Origin: Lepas anatifera
Taxonomy: Eukaryota; Arthropoda; Thecostraca; Lepadidae
DNA length: 64,000 nucleotides
Assembly: GCA_034440635.1 (NCBI GenBank)
Contig: JAOTON010000768.1
Span: forward strand, 558,001-622,000
Reading direction: 5' to 3'
The position numbers and the translations under genes were made by a program. The notes under the pieces are model-generated. The model was not told where the DNA came from, did not search any database, and saw only the letters and a list, made by a program, of their open reading frames with translations. Every line of letters starts with the position of its first letter. Positions within the stretch are counted from its first letter, which is position 1. Below, one piece after another: positions 46,026-57,072 of this stretch.

Positions 46026-47893
46026 TTAACACGCACATTGACGGGGGTGGGTACCCCCTCGGGTTTTTCGGAGATAGTATTAACCCTCGCCCCACCGGGG
46101 TCATCGATGGCCCCCTTACGGTTTTTCCGGGATAGCAGAAAAACGACGAGGCGCAGCACCGCGGTTGAGGGCTCTATCTCTCACTGCATCATTTTCCCAT
46201 CATCCCTGAAATTTTTTACCCCGGGTCACCCAAGGTCAGGTCACCAGACGAGGTCAACCAAGGTCACCTCACTTCAACTTTAGAGCTCTGTAAGAGCTAC
46301 ATTTCAAAGTCGATCAATTTGAAACTTCCTACACTTCATGACCCCTCCAGGGTCTACAAGGTGTATATCCGGGATTTTTCGATTTCGTACCCTGAGGTCG
46401 GGTCACGAGGCGACCTCTCTCATTGGAAAAGCATGGGGAAAACCTGTTTCATGATATAAAAGCCACAAAAATGATTGCAAATACTCAGACTGCTCAGAAT
46501 AGCGCTTTTGGACACCCTTTCACGGATCCCAGGGGTCATATTTACCCTTTGACTTTTCCAAGGTCATCCAAGGTCACCAGAGGTCAAAAACAGTATTTTG
46601 ACAATAACTTTTGACCTAATTAAGCTAGAGCGGTGAAACAAACACCATCGTGTTTGTCTTGTCACTGGCTTTCATTTGATATACGGCAAGGTCACTTTGT
46701 GACCTTTCGTGACCTCAGGTCATATTAGGTCACGAGGTTGCCTCTGGAGGTCAAACCACTGGCGGGAGGTCTTATCATTTCACATAGCGGAAAAGTACTG
46801 GCAATTTCCTATCAAATGAACTTTACCAGGCCTCAATAGCTCTAATGACATAAGAGTTATGACCAGTTTGCTTAATCATTGCATATTTGAGTGAAAATAG
46901 CCGATCTTGACCTAATTTGACCTCTGGAGGTCAAACCATTGACCTGAGCACTAAAACATGCGAGGTAATTTCTTACTGAATTCACGCGAGCTTTCTATTG
47001 CACTTTGCAGATTTGCGCTAACGCCCATATTTTCGGAGTTAGAGGGGGCCATCGATGGCCCCCGGTGGGGCGAAGGTGGCGCCGGACCCCCGGTGGGGCG
47101 CGGGTTAAAACGTCGGCGCGTAGCGCCGCCGTACTTGCCATACCTTTTCCCTCATCATTTTTACAACTTCTGTGAAAATTTTAAGGTTAGGTCATTTCAG
47201 GTCAGGTCACCAGTACAGGTCAAGTGACCTGACCTCAAATAAAATTTAAGATAGCATAAGTCAGAGCAGGGTGAACTTATCCGATTGAAACTCATATCAC
47301 ATAACGGGCCCACTGAGTTCTCTAAAATATGTTGCGGTATTTTTTATATCGGTGACCTAAGGTCAGGTACAAGGCATGACCTCTCCATTGGAATTACATG
47401 GGAAAAATGGTGTTTGCTGTATAACTCACTAACGGAGAGTGATAGAACGCTAATTTTAGCTTCATTAGACTCGCCTTGGCTTTGCGGTTCTAATGATATA
47501 CATTTTATATAATTTGACCCTGACCTGACCTCAGGTCAGGTCAAATCCTTGATTTGACCTAGCAAGGTCAGATTATATATCATTCGATTTGGCTTGTTGC
47601 GAGGATTCATATAGTTCAAGTCGTTTTGCTCTATCTTTATTTATTTAGATGTGATGGCCGAAAAACGTAATTTACATGTTATCCCTATTACGGCATGTTT
47701 TGACCTCTGGTGACCTTAAATGTGACCTGAGAAAAACTAGTTCAAATATTTTCGATGGAGAAGTGGTTGGGCGGCCCAACGCCGTTTACTGTTTTTCGCT
47801 ACCTACCTTGGTTCTCCAGATCTTTGGGGGGGCGGGTACCCGCCCCCTCGTCAAAGCGAAGGTGGCTCAGACCCCCGTCAATGCGCGTGTTAA
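46026..47893 (+). mobile_element. T1 element nested in T2 and hosting T3
   Basis: The first ~55 bases of T1 (CACGCACATTGACGGGGG, GGGTTTTTCGGAGATAGTA) are followed by T3. T1 then resumes with AACGTCGGCGCGTAGCGCCG and continues to its double-core end at TTAA 47,890-47,893. The two T1 pieces sum to about 843 bp, the normal T1 length. A 75-codon frame at 47,285-47,512 matches other T1 copies. Confidence 0.92.
46080..47108 (+). mobile_element. T3 element, full-length copy
   Basis: 1,029 bp, TTAA to TTAA, used here as the T3 standard. The single-core end is CCCTCGCCCCACCGGGG with a CATCGATGG hairpin. The double-core end has GGGGGCCATCGATGGCCCCC, CGGTGGGGCGAAGGTGGCG and CGGTGGGGCGCGGG. The interior has the core block at about 46,321-46,443 and many GGTCA motifs. 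It sits inside T1 at a TTAA. Confidence 0.93.
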
Positions 47894-49668
47894 GGTGGCA
47901 TAAGTAAGAAATGGGTTAATCTATCCGATTGAAACTTAAACTACATAATGGGCCCACCGCGTGCTACAACATGTATTCCGGGATTTTTCATATCGATGAC
48001 CTAAAGTCAAGAATGGACCATGACCTCTCCATTGGAAATACATGGGAAAATCAGATATTGGGCTGTATTTGTGTAGATACAGCTGATAATACCTTCATAT
48101 TCTCCAGTTGGTAGTATCCTGGGCCGCTTTCTAGGTTCATGTTGCAGTTTTTACCTACTTAAGCAATTTTCAGATTTAGGGCAATAACTTTGCATGAAAT
48201 GATGATGCAGCTTTTATTTTGATACCATTAAATTTAGATGGGTATTGCAAGTCGATTGATGCGCATGTTGACTACGCTAGATCAGATCGTAACGTTGACC
48301 TGACCTCAGGTTAGGTCAGGCCATTTTTGTGTTTTGACCCAGTATAGCTATATTGTATATCATTCGATTTGTCGTGACGAGAGGAAGCCAACGGGGCCTA
48401 AAAAATGATTCTAACTCGACTCTGCCCGATGCTAGAGCTCAAAAGCTCTACTCAAAATGCCACCTTCTTTGACCTGTTATGAACTCAATATTGACCAGAA
48501 CCAAAAAATGGCTGATATTGTTTCATCATTAATTTGTATGAGCTATCCATCAGCTTCCGCGTTTTTTTCGCTATACCGCATAGGGGCCGAGTTCAAGGGG
48601 GTGTTCAAACACCCCCGACCAGGGTGAAGGTGGCTCGAAGGCCCACAGGGGCGCGTGTTAACACTCCTGCAACGTGTTTTTACGGAATTTAAGACTAGAA
48701 TATTATGTAAGAGGTGTGTGTTACGTAGAAGTAAGGTGCATCGAGTGACAGTATATAGATATAGATTAGTATTTGTTATATTAGATAGATACGTGTATTC
48801 TAAGAAGCTAACTGATATACTCTCGGATGACACCAAGTTTAAGTCATTTTCGTGTGCCCCTTCCTCTAAACTAAAGGCTAAAGTATATTGGATCATTAAT
48901 AGTGTCAATGTCTTAGTCGGGGTATACACTTTTCAAAGATTGTGGGAGAATATTCACCTAGATACATTTATGGGGCAGTGAAAACACCCAAACACAACAA
49001 CCCATTATGACTTACCATATTTCAAGTCTGCACATTAGCTTACAAACTATCAAAAAGGCTAAATAGCCCAATAAAGCCATATCTTCCTTGTAAATACTCT
49101 ATCGACTTAGGTAACTATTTTATTGACCTTCTACGAATAAAACAACCACAGGATATTCGTCCATTGACGTTGAAGTTTATTCTACCAATAAGCCCGTGCA
49201 AAAACCATTGATGTTATAATCGACGAGGTTTACAACAAACACAAAAAATGGCTTACCATCACTCGATCTTTCTGGGAGAAACTTTCTTCTTCAAGCATGC
49301 ACAACTGACTCAATTATCTGTGCTTCAAAAGGCAAACTATACAGAGTATAGTATACACCGAAAATGAGGAAGAGGCAAGGGGTCGCCATTGGAACCACTC
49401 TTCGCTAACTTCTATATGTCGTTCGTAGAAAATATAGTTCTGAGCGACAAGAAAACCCCCCCTCTGGTTTCGCCCGATATTGTGACGACATATTCATCGA
49501 GGTTCGAGACTTTGAACATCTCAAGGTCTTGATTGAGAATTTCGAAGACAATGCATTTCTGTACTTCACATATGAACTAAGCGGAGATAACGCATTGTCC
49601 TTTCTGGACGAACTAATCGAATCAAATGACTCCAAGTTTATAATAAGTGTGTACAGAAAACCCACTAG

Positions 49669-50440
49669 ATTAGATTATATTAGATTAGATAGATTTATTT
49701 TCATCTGTTCTCACACTACATTACGTCATATACCTTAGATTTGCGCAGAAGCCAGAAGGGTGTTATGGGAATGACCTAGGACCCTAAAAGATTATACAGA
49801 TGACTGTAAAAGCGCTAAAAGACTGGCAGCCTAAAACGCCAAAGTCCAGAAACTAAAACGTCTAAACCCTAAAAACCCCAAAAGGCTACGTCAAGGTAAA
49901 GATAAGAAGAAAAGCGTGGGATGAGGTAAATACATTGTATTGTACATTGTACATTGTATTGTATTTACCTCATCCCACGCCTTTTTTCTTATCTTTACCT
50001 TGACGTAGCCTTTGGGGCTTTTAGGGTTTAGACGTTTTAGTTTCTGGACTTCGGCGTTTTAGGCTGCCAGTCTTTGCGCTTTACTGTCATCTGTATCATC
50101 TTTTAGGGTCCTAGGTCATTCCCACAAACTCTGCGGTTTATGGCACTATCTTCAGCAGGCCTTCCGAGAACTTATCAGAAGCCAGAAGGCCTAACTCTTG
50201 GCGCCGCTCTCATCAATAGCCAAACAAAACAGCATACACTGACATTAATACTATTGCTGACATTAACACCTCAAATCATACTCACATCATCATTCATACG
50301 TCTAACAAACAAAAAAAGTTTCTGAAATGTTTAGAGTCCTCACTCAGTTCCTGACCCGTCACTATTATTGCGGCAGCACTGTGAGCGGCGGCACCCCGGA
50401 CGCGTCCACCGCCATGGCCGCCACCCAGCGCCCTTAACTA
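49669..50440. mobile_element. Insertion with a long palindrome inside the Penelope-like element
   Basis: About 770 bases separate two RT segments that are contiguous in the family. The insert holds inverted arms at about 49,742-49,945 and 49,958-50,131 (GGGAATGACCTAGGACCCTA, GTCCAGAAACTAAAACGTCT, AGCGTGGGATGAGGTAAATA and their inverses). The arms flank a short ATTGTACATTGTACATTGTA loop. AGAAGCCAGAAGG occurs near both outer ends. Its family is unknown. Confidence 0.8.
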
Positions 50441-50444
50441 TGAC

Positions 50445-50867
50445 ATGACAATGAATGGCAATAGCGCAGGCCCGGAGCGGTATGAAACTAGTGTTCTGCG
50501 TACATTTGTGAAAATTGCAATAGGACGCATCTCAACCTTTGGGAATATAAACGAGGAATCCACCCGTGTGAAACAGCTGTTCGTCAATAAAGGCTTCATG
50601 AATAACGCAGTTGACGCCGAGATCAACAGGCACCCCCAACAAATGGGCAAAACAGCCACAACCAGCAAAGTTACCCACAACGTCTTCTTCAAAAGCTACA
50701 TGAACACCTCGCCCAAAATTGACGAAAGAATACTCAGGGACATTATAATACGCAAAAGGCAGCACCGAGACCAAGCAGTACTACAACACATCATGCGACA
50801 CAGAACGCAGCACAGAACACAACACACCTCATCATGCGCCACAGTCCTGCCCCGACAGGGACGTTGA
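50445..50867 (+). pseudogene. Penelope-like RT thumb/linker fragment
   Basis: A 140-codon open frame within the element. Residues about 5-65 contain the RT C-terminal signature ERYETSVLRTFVKIA and the RVKQLFVNKGF linker motif. The rest, through IDERILRDIIIRKR, precedes the GIY-YIG region. The start Met is only the first in the frame. Confidence 0.8.
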
Positions 50868-50871
50868 AACG

Positions 50872-51149
50872 CACCAATGTAGCGTACAAATTCACTTGCC
50901 CCATGAGGGTTGTCGACCTTATGCTGCCCACTACATTGGTGTGACAACAACGACCCAACCCGGCGCTTAACCATGCACCTCCAACACGGCGCAATTAAAC
51001 AATACGTGACTGACAAACACAGCACATGCTACGTGACATATACGCGATTGACAATGACGCGAGACATGCTTGTCCGCAACACAGCCACCATCGCATGCGT
51101 TGGAGACGTCCACGAACAAGGAATTCTAGAATCACTCTACATCGATTAG
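50872..51149 (+). pseudogene. Penelope-like GIY-YIG endonuclease fragment
   Basis: NVAYKFTCP starts the domain in one frame. The central YIG region is broken by a frameshift, and the frame at 50,910-51,149 supplies RRLTMHLQHGAIKQYVTDKH, TRDMLV and ILESLYID. The residues that normally follow in Penelope-like elements are present, but the domain cannot be read in one frame. Confidence 0.8.
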
Positions 51150-51285
51150 CTTAAATCCATACTCAACATCCACCTCAATTCACATATTTCACTAACATTA
51201 TGGGAAGGGAGCTAAACAACCATATTTCTATATGGATAATTTTTCACTGCGTCTAATTGAGAGTGTTTTTGCGAGTAAGGTCGTT

Positions 51286-52060
51286 TTAACAACCGCCCGT
51301 TGGGTCTCCGAGCCACCTTCGCCGCCCCGTTGGAGGGGGGTTCAAACAACCCATCGATCTCGTCTCCTATGCGGGATAGCGAAACAAACGCGAAAGCTGA
51401 TGGATAGCTTGTAAACATTAATGAAGAAACTACATACGTCACTTTTTGGTTCAGATCAATGTTGAGGTCATGCCAGGTCAAACAAAAGAGGACACACCAC
51501 ACTTTATGCTTCATTGTCAACTATTTAATCATACAAGAATAACAATATATTCGGGAAATTCTCTCTATAACCAACATTAACCTTTGCAACATGAATAAAC
51601 AATCAAAACTGAACATTCTACTGCATGGCTCTTTATTAGACAAATCCAAGTAAAAAAGTGGCCTCAACTGTTTTTAAATTCATCTGTAAAATAAAGCGAT
51701 TTGCATAGCTGCGCCTGGGTCGGGCGGAGGTGGCGGTGAGGGGGCGGCACACCCAATCATTTGTTTCCTGAGCGGCAGTACTGGGTGATTCCCTCTATGG
51801 TGGTGTGGTGTGTTGGGGACCAACCATGCGAGAGGCGCCTCGCATAAGCATTCGTGCTTTTGCGCCAATCGCAAACAATGTATTATTTTTTGTAGTGTCT
51901 CTTTATGAAAATACATGTCTGTCTGTCTGTCTGTCAAAGAATGTGACAGGCAAGAGAAAAATGTATGAGCTGCAGCGGTTGACAGAGTTCAATTAGAATC
52001 AATGTTTAGGCCCCATTCGCTTCCTCTCGTTGCGGCAAATCAAATAAGTATGGCAGCCCC
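51286..52060 (-). mobile_element. T2 element, interrupted partial copy
   Basis: The T2 double-core end (GCCCGTTGGGTCTCCGAGCC, CCACCTTCGCC, GGGGGGTTCAAACAACCC) and interior run to about 51,490. T2 resumes at about 51,975 (GAGTTCAATTAGAATCAATG, CCCATTCGCTTCCTCTCG) for about 80 bases. The 485-base intervening piece is unrecognised and carries a short (TGTC)n microsatellite at 51,917-51,935. Confidence 0.75.
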
Positions 52061-52958
52061 AAATTACAAGCACATGCCTCTTAACCCTCGCCCCACCGGG
52101 GGGCCATCGATGGCCCCCTAAGGTTTTTCCGGGATAGCAGAAAAACGACGAGGCGCAGCACCGCGGTTGAGAGCTCTACCTCTCACTGCATCATTTTCCC
52201 ATCATCCCTGAAATTTTTTACCCCGTGTCACCCAAGGTCAGGTCACCAGACGAGGTCAACCAAGGTCACCTCACTTCAACTTTAGAGCTCTGTAAGAGCT
52301 ACATTTCAAAGTCGATCGATTTGAAACTTCCTACACTTCATGACCCCTCCAGGGTCTACAAGGTGTATATCCGGGATTTTTCGATTTCGTTCCCTGAGGT
52401 CGGGTCACGAGGCGACCTCTCCCATTGGAACAGCATGGGGAAAAGCTGTTTCATGATATAAAAGCCACAAAAATGATTGCAAATACTCAGACTGCTCAGA
52501 ACAGCGTTTTTGGACACCCTTTCACGGGTCCCAGGGGTCATATTTACCCTTTGATTTTTCCAAGGTCATCCAAGGTCACCAGAGGTCAAAAACAGTATTT
52601 TGACAATACCTTTTGACCTAATTAAGCTAGAGCGGTGAAACAAACACCATCGTGTTTGTCTTGTCACTGGCTTTCATTTGATATACGGCAAGGTTACTGT
52701 TTGACCTTTCGTGACCTCAGGTCATATTAGGTCACGAAGTGAACTTTGGAGTTCAAACCGACGCCGGGAGGTCATTATGTCTCACATAGCGGAAAAAGGT
52801 CAGGCATTTTCCTATCAAATGTTCTTTACCAGATTGCAATGCCTGTAACAGCATGAGAGCTATGCATTGCACAGCTTGCTTAAGCATTGCATATTTTAGT
52901 GGAACTAGCCTATTGTGATCTAACTTGACCTCCCAAGGTTAAATATTGACCTGAGCGC

Positions 52959-53808
52959 TTAACACGCGCATTGACGGGGGGCGGGTACCCACCCCCTCGG
53001 GTTTTTCGGAGACAGCAGAAAAAACGGCGGCGCGTAGCGCCGCCGTACTTGGCATACCTTTTCCCTCATCATTTTTACAACTTCTGTGAAAATTTCAAGT
53101 TAGGTCATCTCAGGTCAGGTCACCAGTACAGGTCAAGTGACCCGACCTCAAAAAAAAGTTTAAGATAGCATAAGTCGGAGCAGGGTGAACTTATCCGATT
53201 GAAACTCATATCACATAATGGCCCCACCGAGTTCTCTAAAATATGTTCCGGTATTTTTGATATTGATGACCTAAGGTCAGGTACGAGGCATGACCGCTCC
53301 ATTGGAAAAACATGGGAAAAATGTTTTTTTACGGAATAACTCAGTAACGTATGGTGATAGAGCCTTTATTTGAGCTGCATTAGACTTGCCTGGGCTTTCC
53401 GGTTCTAATGATATGCATTTTATAGAATTTGACCCTGACCTGACCTGAGGTCAGGTCAAATCCTTGCTTTGACCAAGCAAGGTCAAATTATATATCATTC
53501 AATTTGGCTTGCTGAGAAGATTCATATAGTTCAAGTCGTTTTGCTCTATCTTTACTTGTTCAGATGTAATGGCCGAAAAACTGAATTTACATGTTATCCC
53601 TATGACGGCATGTTTTGACCTCTGGTGACCTTAAATGTGACCTGACAAAAAAATGGTTCAAATGTTATTCGATAGAGAAGTGGATGGGCAGCCCAACGCC
53701 GTTTACCGTTTTTCGCTACCTACCGTGATTCTCGAGATCTTGGGGGGGCGGGTACCCGCCCCCCATCAATGCGAAGGTGGCTCAGACCCCCGTCAATGCG
53801 CGTGTTAA
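52959..53808 (+). mobile_element. T1 element, full-length, nested in T3
   Basis: 850 bp. The single-core end has GGGGGGCGGGTACCCACCCC and the stem GGCGGCGCGTAGCGCCGCC; the double-core end is on the right. T3 sequence is GAGCGC before it and ACATGCGAAG after it, giving an unambiguous TTAA target. Confidence 0.93.
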
Positions 53809-53926
53809 ACATGCGAAGTAATTTCTTACTTAACCCATTAACGCCCGCACTTACTTCCAGCTTTCAAATTGGTGAAAAAATGTTTTCCTATGCTTAGAAT
53901 ATGCCCAATAAGATGTTCCGAAAGTT

Positions 53927-54777
53927 TTAACACGCGCATTGACGGGGGGGCGGGTACCCGGCCCCCTCGGGTTTTTCGGAGACAGCAGAAAAACGGCAGG
54001 CGCATCGCCGCCATACTTGGTATACCTTTTCCTCATCATTTTTGCAACTTCTGTGAAAATTTTAAGGATAGGTCTTCTCAGGTCAGGTCACCAGTACAGG
54101 TCAAGTGACCCAACCTAAAAAAGTTTAAGATAGCATAAGTCGGAGCAGGGTGAACTTATCCAATTGAAACTCATATCACATAATGGGCTCACCGAGTTCT
54201 CTAAAATATGTTCCGGTATTTTTGATATCGATGACCTAAGGTCAGGTACGAAGCATGACCTCTCCATTGGTAATACATGGGAAATATGGTTTTTACTGAA
54301 TAACTCAGTAACAGATGGTGATAGAGCGTTTATTTTAGCTTCATTAGACTCACCTTGGCTTTGCGGTTCTAATGATATGCATTTTACATAATTTGACCCT
54401 GACCTGACCTCAGGTCAGGTCAAATATTTGATTTGACCTAGCAAGGTCAAATCTATATCATTCGATTTGGCTTGCTGCGAGGATTCATATAGTTCAAGTC
54501 GTTTTGCTCTATCTTTACTTGTTCAGATGTAATGGCCGAAAAACTTAATTTACATGTTATCCCTATGACGGCATGTGACGGCATGTTTTTGACCTCTGGT
54601 GACCTTAAATGTGACCTGACAAAAAATGGTTTAAATATTTTCGATGGAGAAGCGGATGGGCTACACAACACCGTTTACCGTTTTTGCTACCTACCGTGGT
54701 TCTCGAGATCTTAGGGGGGCGGGTACCCGCCCCTCGTCAATCGAAGGTGGCTCAGACCCCGTCAATGCGCGTGTTAA
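53927..54777 (+). mobile_element. T1 element, full-length, nested in T6
   Basis: 851 bp with both T1 ends. The core block is at about 54,164-54,290, and a 75-codon frame lies at 54,164-54,391. Small changes include a local duplication GACGGCATGTGACGGCATGT at about 54,567. Confidence 0.92.
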
Positions 54778-54799
54778 ATCTATACCACTTTTAGATTCT

Positions 54800-56600
54800 G
54801 AGATATGACACCGGACAAAAATGACCCGCTGGGCGTTTGGGACATCGGCTGGCACTGCGCGGCCGGCTCCCGGGCGGCGCAGTCGCCGCACTCAGCGGCC
54901 CAATGCGCATCGCTTTTACTGCAGTTTTGTAAAGAGTTTTTATTTCCTCTTGTATATTGGCCATAGTAAAATTTTTAGACAGTTTTATGCTCTTAAGATT
55001 TAATTAAAGACAACACTAACTGCATATTTGCAAATAGTATACAATAGTGGTTAGCCCAGACTGATGATTTGCGGAGGATAGACTAAAATTGTGAACACCA
55101 TTGTACTTTAAGAATATTTTTTAGCATCAAAGGTTTTGGGAAACCGTTTCTTTTGTCTCTTCCCCCTTCCTCCTCCGCCTCCGAGACTTTGTGACCGATG
55201 CTCACTGAGCTTTCAACGAGTAATCGTAATATTCAGCATGCAGATGAAAAATTTTGAAAACTCAATCCGTTACCTCCCCCACGCGGTGTACATTTGCTTG
55301 ATTTATCTCCAAACCTCCAAACGGGTCCATTTGCATCTTTCCAACTTTTCTTTGGAGCAAGTAGCGCGCTCCATAGTTGCATCAAGGTGAACCCCCACAT
55401 TTCCAGGCACGCCACTGGTCATTGTAACGCTAGTCAGCTCATCATCTTTCTCATCCTCATGACTTATATATTTTGTGATGGTATGATCACGACATGCACC
55501 TGATCCGCTCCGCTATCTTGTGCACTTAAAACCAACTTATTTTGCTTCTTTTCCGGCAAAAAATTTGATCTGTGACATTGCTAACAACTATGCTTTCAAT
55601 ATATTTATGTCGCCATGGCTGGAGATTTCTTCTCGATCCAAGAGGGGTTCTGGATGGTTTAACGCTGGCACTGCAATCCAAGCCATAGACAAAGTCTGTG
55701 GGAGACCAAAAATCCAGGCAGGTCTTGACCCCTCCTCCTAACCCCCGGGATGTTCACTCATGGTAGTTTCACTTGACTAGAACCAAGCCGCAATAGTGCT
55801 AGTTGCGTTTTAGACAGAAGTTCTAGAACTTCCCATGCTTTCACCCATTTTATACTGTTCCGGACGTTTGACACTGCACCATCTTTTCAAAACAAACCAG
55901 CGTGGCGGCCGCGATAATTTCCAACTCATTTTGTCAGCTGATCATTGGCTTTCAATCAGTAGTGGACACAAGGGGGCTAGGAAGGCTCAAGGCCTCCCCC
56001 CCACTCCCCTCCGAAATGTCAGTGTGCCTATAGTAAATGCATTACTGAGGGCTGTTCCGAGGCCATGGTGGGGGAGGCTCGAGACCCCTAACCCCCCCCC
56101 ACCACCCAATGAAGTCCTCAATCCGCTACTGTCCTCTCTATCTACTACATACAATCCATCAAGGGGAAGGCAGAGTAGCAAGGCTCTGCTAGCTTAACAG
56201 TGAAGTCAGTGTTAAAATTTCGATAAGTTTTCAAAACCCCTGAAAATTGTACTTAATAACGCCTTTAAAAAATACTGTAACCATCTTGCATATTCCGTTA
56301 AAAATATGTGATAATCATTCCCAAAATAAGACAGACCCCGAAAACGTTAGGAAGTATTTCATGAACTTCAAGGTTTCCAAACGTATCGACATTGCACTAA
56401 AAATCTTCAGATTTGATGAAAAATATATAAACTGGCAACCATGCATTCGCAGGACCCACAATGCCTCCCTTCCCCCTAGGTAACATTATGCACCTAACCC
56501 ACCAGACGGGAGGACAGGACACATCCTTTCCTCATTTTTAGCGGCCCGCAGATGTCCGCAACGCCCAGCGGGTCATTTTTGTCCGCTTCATATTTGACGA
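54800..56600. repeat. T6 interior flanked by inverted copies of the T6 tip motif
   Basis: GGACAAAAATGACCCGCTGG followed by GCGTT occurs at 54,813-54,837. It occurs inverted at 56,560-56,584, and again as the real T6 end near 56,911. The first two are inverted repeats of about 45 bases around 1.7 kb of unrecognised DNA, including repeat J and a GC-rich patch at 54,820-54,910. Confidence 0.7.
55963..56131. repeat. Repeat J, most complete copy (MITE-like)
   Basis: It starts CAGTAGTGGA and ends TCCGCTACTG, an imperfect terminal inverted repeat of about 10 bases. The interior has GTGCCTATAGTAAATGCATT and C/G-run-rich arms. Size and ends suggest a hAT-like MITE. No clear target duplication was found. 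Confidence 0.55.
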
Positions 56601-57072
56601 TGTCTCATGGCAAAGCCGTTCAAGAAAATCTTACTGCTTCTTCACCATCTGATTCCTAGTGGTCTTGGCTTAATGTCAATCATGCAAACCCTTTTCAGCT
56701 TTCCATATGTTATTGCAAGAAACAAAATTTGCAGAGCAATCTCACGCTCACCAAAACCTCGCCAAAATAAGTTCCACCAAAATCGTCCCATAAGAACCTA
56801 GAATTTTCAAATGCATTTTTCCAGCTTGTCCACGTTCTGAAACACACATCCATATCATAAACATGAAGATCACTTCACTGGTACCGATTCTGCAGCCTGT
56901 CAAAGTCAGAGGACAAAAATGACCCGCTGGGCGTTAATGGGTTAATCCACACTAGCTTTCTAATGCACTTCGCAGATTTGCGCTAATCCCCATATTTTCA
57001 GAGTTAGAGGGGGCATCGATGGCCCCCGGTGGGGCGAAGGTGGCGCAGGACCCATGGTGGGGCGCAGGTTAA

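Larger units (their letters stand above)
45823..48661 (+). mobile_element. T2 element hosting nested T1 and T3
   Basis: The left end is CCCTCGCCCCGGTGGGGG with the hairpin TTGTTTGAACACCCCC; its TTAA has mutated to ATCA. T2 runs to AAAATGTTTAA at 46,029, is interrupted, and resumes at TTAAGGTGGCATAAGTAAG (47,890). It ends in the double-core end (GGGGGTGTTCAAACACCCCC; GGGGCGCGTG TTAA). After removing the insert it is about 975 bp, against 1,047 for the intact T2 at 57,363. Confidence 0.9.
48662..51235 (+). pseudogene. Penelope-like retroelement (RT plus GIY-YIG), decayed
   Basis: Domains appear in order on the plus strand in shifting frames. An N-terminal/finger region contains LTDILSDDTKFKSF (about 48,811). 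A degraded middle has KKWLTITRSF-like sequence (about 49,235). The RT palm has SPLEPLFANFYMSFVENIVL (about 49,382), a CDDIF box where YxDD is usual (about 49,480), FTYELSGDNALSFLDELIES and VYRKPT (to 49,667). After an insertion the thumb/linker follows with ERYETSVLRTF and RVKQLFVNKGFMNNAVDAEI. The C-terminal GIY-YIG nuclease region has NVAYKFTCP, RRLTMHLQHGAIKQYVTDKH and ILESLYID (to 51,149). Such RT plus GIY-YIG order is diagnostic of Penelope-like elements. Many stops and frameshifts make it inactive. Confidence 0.88.
53830..56945. mobile_element. T6 element with CCCATTAACGCCC ends
   Basis: 3,116 bp. The left end is TTAA, CCCATTAACGCCCGC. The right end is GCGGGCGTT-like CCGCTGGGCGTTAATGGG, TTAA. 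Flanking T3 reads CTTAC before and TCCAC after, as in an uninterrupted T3 with one TTAA. CCC...GGG tips and a TTAA target duplication are classic piggyBac-type features. It contains a T1 and about 2.2 kb of other DNA. No transposase was recognised. Confidence 0.85.
52081..57072 (+). mobile_element. T3 element hosting T1 and T6
   Basis: T3 begins with TTAA, CCCTCGCCCCACCGGGGGG and the hairpin CCATCGATGG. It is interrupted at 52,959 (T1) and 53,830 (T6), and resumes at 56,946 with CCACACTAGCTTTCTAATGC to the double-core end at 57,072. With one TTAA kept per insertion it is about 1,034 bp, against 1,029 for the intact T3. Confidence 0.92.
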
